Shown here: piece by piece, positions 61,623 through 64,000 of the stretch
Position numbering within the stretch: position 1 is the stretch's first letter
Layout: each line of letters starts with the position of its first letter
Assembly: GCF_014697105.1 (NCBI RefSeq)
Contig: NZ_JACJRF010000013.1
Span: forward strand, 62,001 to 126,000
Direction: 5' to 3'
Length of the DNA stretch: 64,000 bases
DNA from: Anabaena subtropica FACHB-260
Lineage (GTDB): Bacteria; Cyanobacteriota; Cyanobacteriia; Cyanobacteriales; Nostocaceae
The notes under the pieces: model-generated
Told to the model about the DNA's origin: nothing
The model's input: only the letters and a program-made list of their open reading frames with translations
Database searches by the model: none
Position numbers and translations under genes: made by a program

Positions 61623-61871
61623 TCAATTCTGAGAACATTTAGCACAGAAATGCGGACTAAATTTACAGAATTGACTCCCTGTTATGGCATAAGTGGTGCA
61701 GTAGGGAAAACTGGTAATTCCCATACTATTTGGCAGAGATTGTGCAACTTGAGATACTCTTTGTGTCCGTTTGCTCTTGGGAGAAGAGAGAATCAATGAT
61801 AGAAGCTTAGGGAGTACCAAACAAGCAACAACATTGATCAGTGTTAGTAAGAAAGCATCTAGTAACCCTAT
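61623..61871 (-). pseudogene. Degenerate second copy of the small membrane protein
   Basis: Reading from 61871, the frame encodes IGLLDAFLLTLINVVACLVL and then PKLLSLILSS, which aligns with the N-terminal helix of the protein at 61038-61220 (MNLIDGILLTLVNAIVCIALPKLLS). At the position of the ATG there is ATA, preceded by a GGGGG ribosome-like motif. The tail (PKSKRTQRVSQVAQSLPNSM onward) is longer and Cys-containing, unlike its relative. It may be a pseudogene, use a non-standard start, or start from an internal TTG at 61820. Confidence 0.45.
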
Positions 61872-62118
61872 AGGTAATCACCCCCTTTACATAATTAGGT
61901 GGCCTCTGTCGTTCACTTTTCTTTCAGTGACTCATAACTTCAGAACCATCAGCCTGGAGTTATATAAACTAACTTTAACATAAGTTTTTATCAATGCAAC
62001 CGTGGAGGTCACAAAACTGCATACACTCAAGGTGATGTAGATATGGAAAAGAGATATTCTAACCTAATAGCAGAATTACTTTAGACAAAACAATTTATTC
62101 AATTTGAGGTAATGGGTT

Positions 62119-64000
62119 ATGACGAACACTCAACAAGGATCTTTCTTGCTATCCGATATTACAAAGCAACAGAGCAAAGAAATACAACGCTTGGTAGATT
62201 ATACAAATGTAGAGTCGCTACCTGAAATTTGGCCTATAGCTGCCAAGCAATTTGGTCAGACTTTAGCCCTCTACAATCCCCATGCTAAACCGGAAGTCAA
62301 AATTACTTATCAGCAACTAGCAGAAAAAATACAGCTATTTGCATCGGGATTGCAAGCGTTGGGAGTGCAAGCAGGCGATGGCGTTTCGCCCAGCGTAGCT
62401 GATCGCATTTCCCTAATAGCTGATAATAGTCCCAGGTGGTTCATTGCAGATCAAGGCATTATGACGGCTGGCGCAGTCGATGCGGTGCGTAGTTGCCAAG
62501 CAGAGAAGGAAGAATTACTCTATATTATCGCTCATAGTGGCAGCACAGTTTTAGTTCTCGAAGACTTAAAGACATTCAATAAACTGCAAGATAGACTCCA
62601 CGACTTACCAATTCACCTGGTAGTCTTGCTTACCGACGAAACACCACCGACAGAACAAAACCTCAGAGTGTTGAATTTTTCCCAATTAATAGAAGTTGGT
62701 AAAAACCATACCTTTGTTCCAGTCAAACGGAAACGCGATAATCTGGCAACATTAATTTATACTTCTGGCACTACGGGAAAACCCAAGGGCGTAATGCTCA
62801 GTTACAGTAATCTCCTCCACCAAGTCACAACATTCCGAACAGTAATTCAACCAAAAGTAGGCGATACGGCTCTCAGCATTTTACCCAGTTGGCACAGCTA
62901 CGAACGGACTGTTGAGTATTATTTACTGTCTCAAGGTTGCACACAAATTTATACTAATTTACGCTCAGTAAAAGGCGATTTAAAAGAGTATAAACCCAAT
63001 TACATGGTGGCTGTGCCGCGCTTGTGGGAATCAATTTATGAAGGAGTACAGAAACAATTCCGCGAACAACCAGCGAAAAAACAACGCCTGATTAAGTTTT
63101 TATTGGGCATGAGTGAAAAATATATTAGAGCCAAAAGAATTGCAGCAGGTTTAAGTTTAGATCATCTCCACAGTTCATCGATGGAACGATTAACAGCTAA
63201 AACAATAGCATTTGCTTTGTTACCCTTCCATGCTTTAGGGGAAAAACTAGTTTATGGCAAGGTAAGGGAAGCCACGGGAGGAAGAATTAAACAAGTAATT
63301 AGCGGCGGCGGTGCGCTACCAAGGCACATAGACACCTTTTTTGAAATTATTGGCGTGCAGATTCTGCAAGGCTATGGTTTAACAGAAACATCCCCAGTCA
63401 CCAATGTGCGCCGTCCTTGGCGTAATTTTATCGGCACATCCGGACAACCAATCCCCGGCACAGAAGTTAAAATCGTAGACCCTGAGACTCGCCAGCCTTT
63501 ACCAGTTGGACAACGAGGCTTGGTGTTATTGAAAGGGCCACAAGTCATGCAAGGCTATTACCAAAACCCAGAAGCAACAGCCAAAGCCATTAATCCTGAA
63601 GGTTGGTTTGATAGCGGTGACTTGGGATGGCTAACACCAGATAACGAACTAGTGCTGACTGGTAGGGCAAAAGATACAATTGTTTTGTCCAATGGGGAAA
63701 ATATCGAACCGCAGCCAATTGAGGACGCGTGTTTGCGATCGCCCTACATTGATCAGATTATGCTAGTTGGGCAAGACCAACGCAGCATTGGTGCTTTAAT
63801 TGTCCCCAACGTAGAAGCTTTACAAAAGTGGGCAGAAAGCCAAAATCTCGTCTTGAGTCTAGAGGATGATAATTTAAGCTCCTCATCCAGTCAAAAAATT
63901 AACCTGGAGAGTAAAATGATCCAGGGTTTATTCCGGCAAGAATTGAATCGGGAAGTGCAGAACCGTCCAGGTTATCGCCCAGATGACCGTGTTGGGCCGT
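62119..64000 (+). CDS. aas: Acyl-ACP synthetase / long-chain acyl-CoA synthetase (partial, runs off the window)
   Basis: AMP-forming adenylating enzyme, about 627 codons visible before the window ends. Motifs: LATLIYTSGTTGKPKGVMLS (ATP-binding P-loop), QILQGYGLTETSPVTNVRRP (adenylation), GWFDSGDLGWL with VLTGRAKDTIVLSNGEN. In cyanobacteria the single homologue mainly recycles free fatty acids as acyl-ACP. The start ATG at 62119 follows GAGG at 62106. Oddity: 24 bases at 62380-62403 encode GVSPSVAD inserted between GD and RISLIADNSP; normal relatives read GDRISLIADN, so this looks like an in-frame short repeat insertion. Confidence 0.9.
   Translation, partial: MTNTQQGSFLLSDITKQQSKEIQRLVDYTNVESLPEIWPIAAKQFGQTLALYNPHAKPEVKITYQQLAEKIQLFASGLQALGVQAGDGVSPSVADRISLIADNSPRWFIADQGIMTAGAVDAVRSCQAEKEELLYIIAHSGSTVLVLEDLKTFNKLQDRLHDLPIHLVVLLTDETPPTEQNLRVLNFSQLIEVGKNHTFVPVKRKRDNLATLIYTSGTTGKPKGVMLSYSNLLHQVTTFRTVIQPKVGDTALSILPSWHSYERTVEYYLLSQGCTQIYTNLRSVKGDLKEYKPNYMVAVPRLWESIYEGVQKQFREQPAKKQRLIKFLLGMSEKYIRAKRIAAGLSLDHLHSSSMERLTAKTIAFALLPFHALGEKLVYGKVREATGGRIKQVISGGGALPRHIDTFFEIIGVQILQGYGLTETSPVTNVRRPWRNFIGTSGQPIPGTEVKIVDPETRQPLPVGQRGLVLLKGPQVMQGYYQNPEATAKAINPEGWFDSGDLGWLTPDNELVLTGRAKDTIVLSNGENIEPQPIEDACLRSPYIDQIMLVGQDQRSIGALIVPNVEALQKWAESQNLVLSLEDDNLSSSSSQKINLESKMIQGLFRQELNREVQNRPGYRPDDRVGP
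62380..62403. repeat. 24-bp in-frame insertion in the acyl-ACP synthetase gene
   Basis: The core GGCGTTTCGCCCAGCGTAGC is followed by TGAT and is flanked on both sides by GAT (GGCGAT before and TGAT after). The reading frame is kept, adding eight residues to a conserved segment. GCGTTTCGCCCAGCG/AGCGTAGC-type words are common in Nostoc dispersed repeats. Confidence 0.7.

Larger units (their letters stand above)
61221..62118. other. Gene-poor region with a decayed small-protein copy and a palindromic repeat
   Basis: About 900 bases. It contains the palindromic repeat at 61443-61493 and the degenerate small-membrane-protein copy at 61623-61871. The last 150 bases should hold the promoter of the acyl-ACP synthetase gene. 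No other credible gene is seen. Confidence 0.5.

Overview
This is chromosomal DNA of a filamentous, probably heterocyst-forming cyanobacterium of the Nostoc/Anabaena/Trichormus group. The genus-level call rests on dense HIP1 palindromes (GCGATCGC), Nostoc-type heptanucleotide tandem repeats (TGACTGT/ACTGACA, GTCATTA-like) and GCAGGGGAA minisatellites between genes, and on cyanobacterial marker genes: psbY, sasA, a CRR7-type NDH assembly factor, a CbiG-CobJ fusion, a cyanobacterial acyl-ACP synthetase and a DUF2854 protein. No rRNA, CRISPR array, phage or complete insertion sequence was seen.

Layout. 0.1-5.7 kb (mostly minus strand): a PEP-CTERM protein, a bacterial-type ferredoxin, hisZ overlapping a DnaJ-TPR gene, an inositol-monophosphatase-family gene, a thermonuclease-like lipoprotein and a plant-type [2Fe-2S] ferredoxin. 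tRNA-Ser(GGA) follows at 5.8 kb. 6.6-16 kb: MiaE-type hydroxylase, two VOC proteins, a double-domain M16 protease, a TIGR02652-type protein, gamma-carbonic-anhydrase-like protein, psbY, folC and a sugar ABC binding lipoprotein. 16.1-21.6 kb: the type IV pilus alignment and secretin operon pilM-pilN-pilO-pilQ. 22-30 kb: a membrane-anchored VOC protein, a sigma-factor-like protein, a secreted TPR protein, a DUF2267 protein, a histidine kinase and an RTX calcium-binding protein.

30.8-36.3 kb is the most distinctive accessory region. Two small secreted pilin-like proteins, a PapD-like chaperone and a large usher-like outer-membrane protein form what looks like a divergent chaperone-usher export system. 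36.5-48.1 kb carries ppk1 with a receiver-only response regulator, small conserved genes, a REC-GGDEF protein, sasA, a glycosyltransferase-like gene and an SLH lipoprotein. 48.3-51.3 kb is a siderophore-type ABC importer (ATPase plus two permeases, no binding protein). 51.6-54.4 kb holds a divergent amidohydrolase / isochorismatase-type hydrolase / cupin group. 54.8-64 kb has a pentapeptide-repeat protein, a small secreted protein, cobJ (CbiG fusion), recQ, a pair of related small membrane proteins, and the start of an acyl-ACP/acyl-CoA synthetase that runs off the window.

The intergenic space is rich in palindromic, MITE-like repeats: one family with a GTTTGTAGTAAGGAC end occurs four times. 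Related short repeats have also entered coding sequence in frame (M16 protease, a histidine-kinase sensor domain, the acyl-ACP synthetase). A toxin-gene relic upstream of recQ and a second small-membrane-protein copy lacking a normal start codon point to gene decay. All function calls come from reading motifs; no database search was run.
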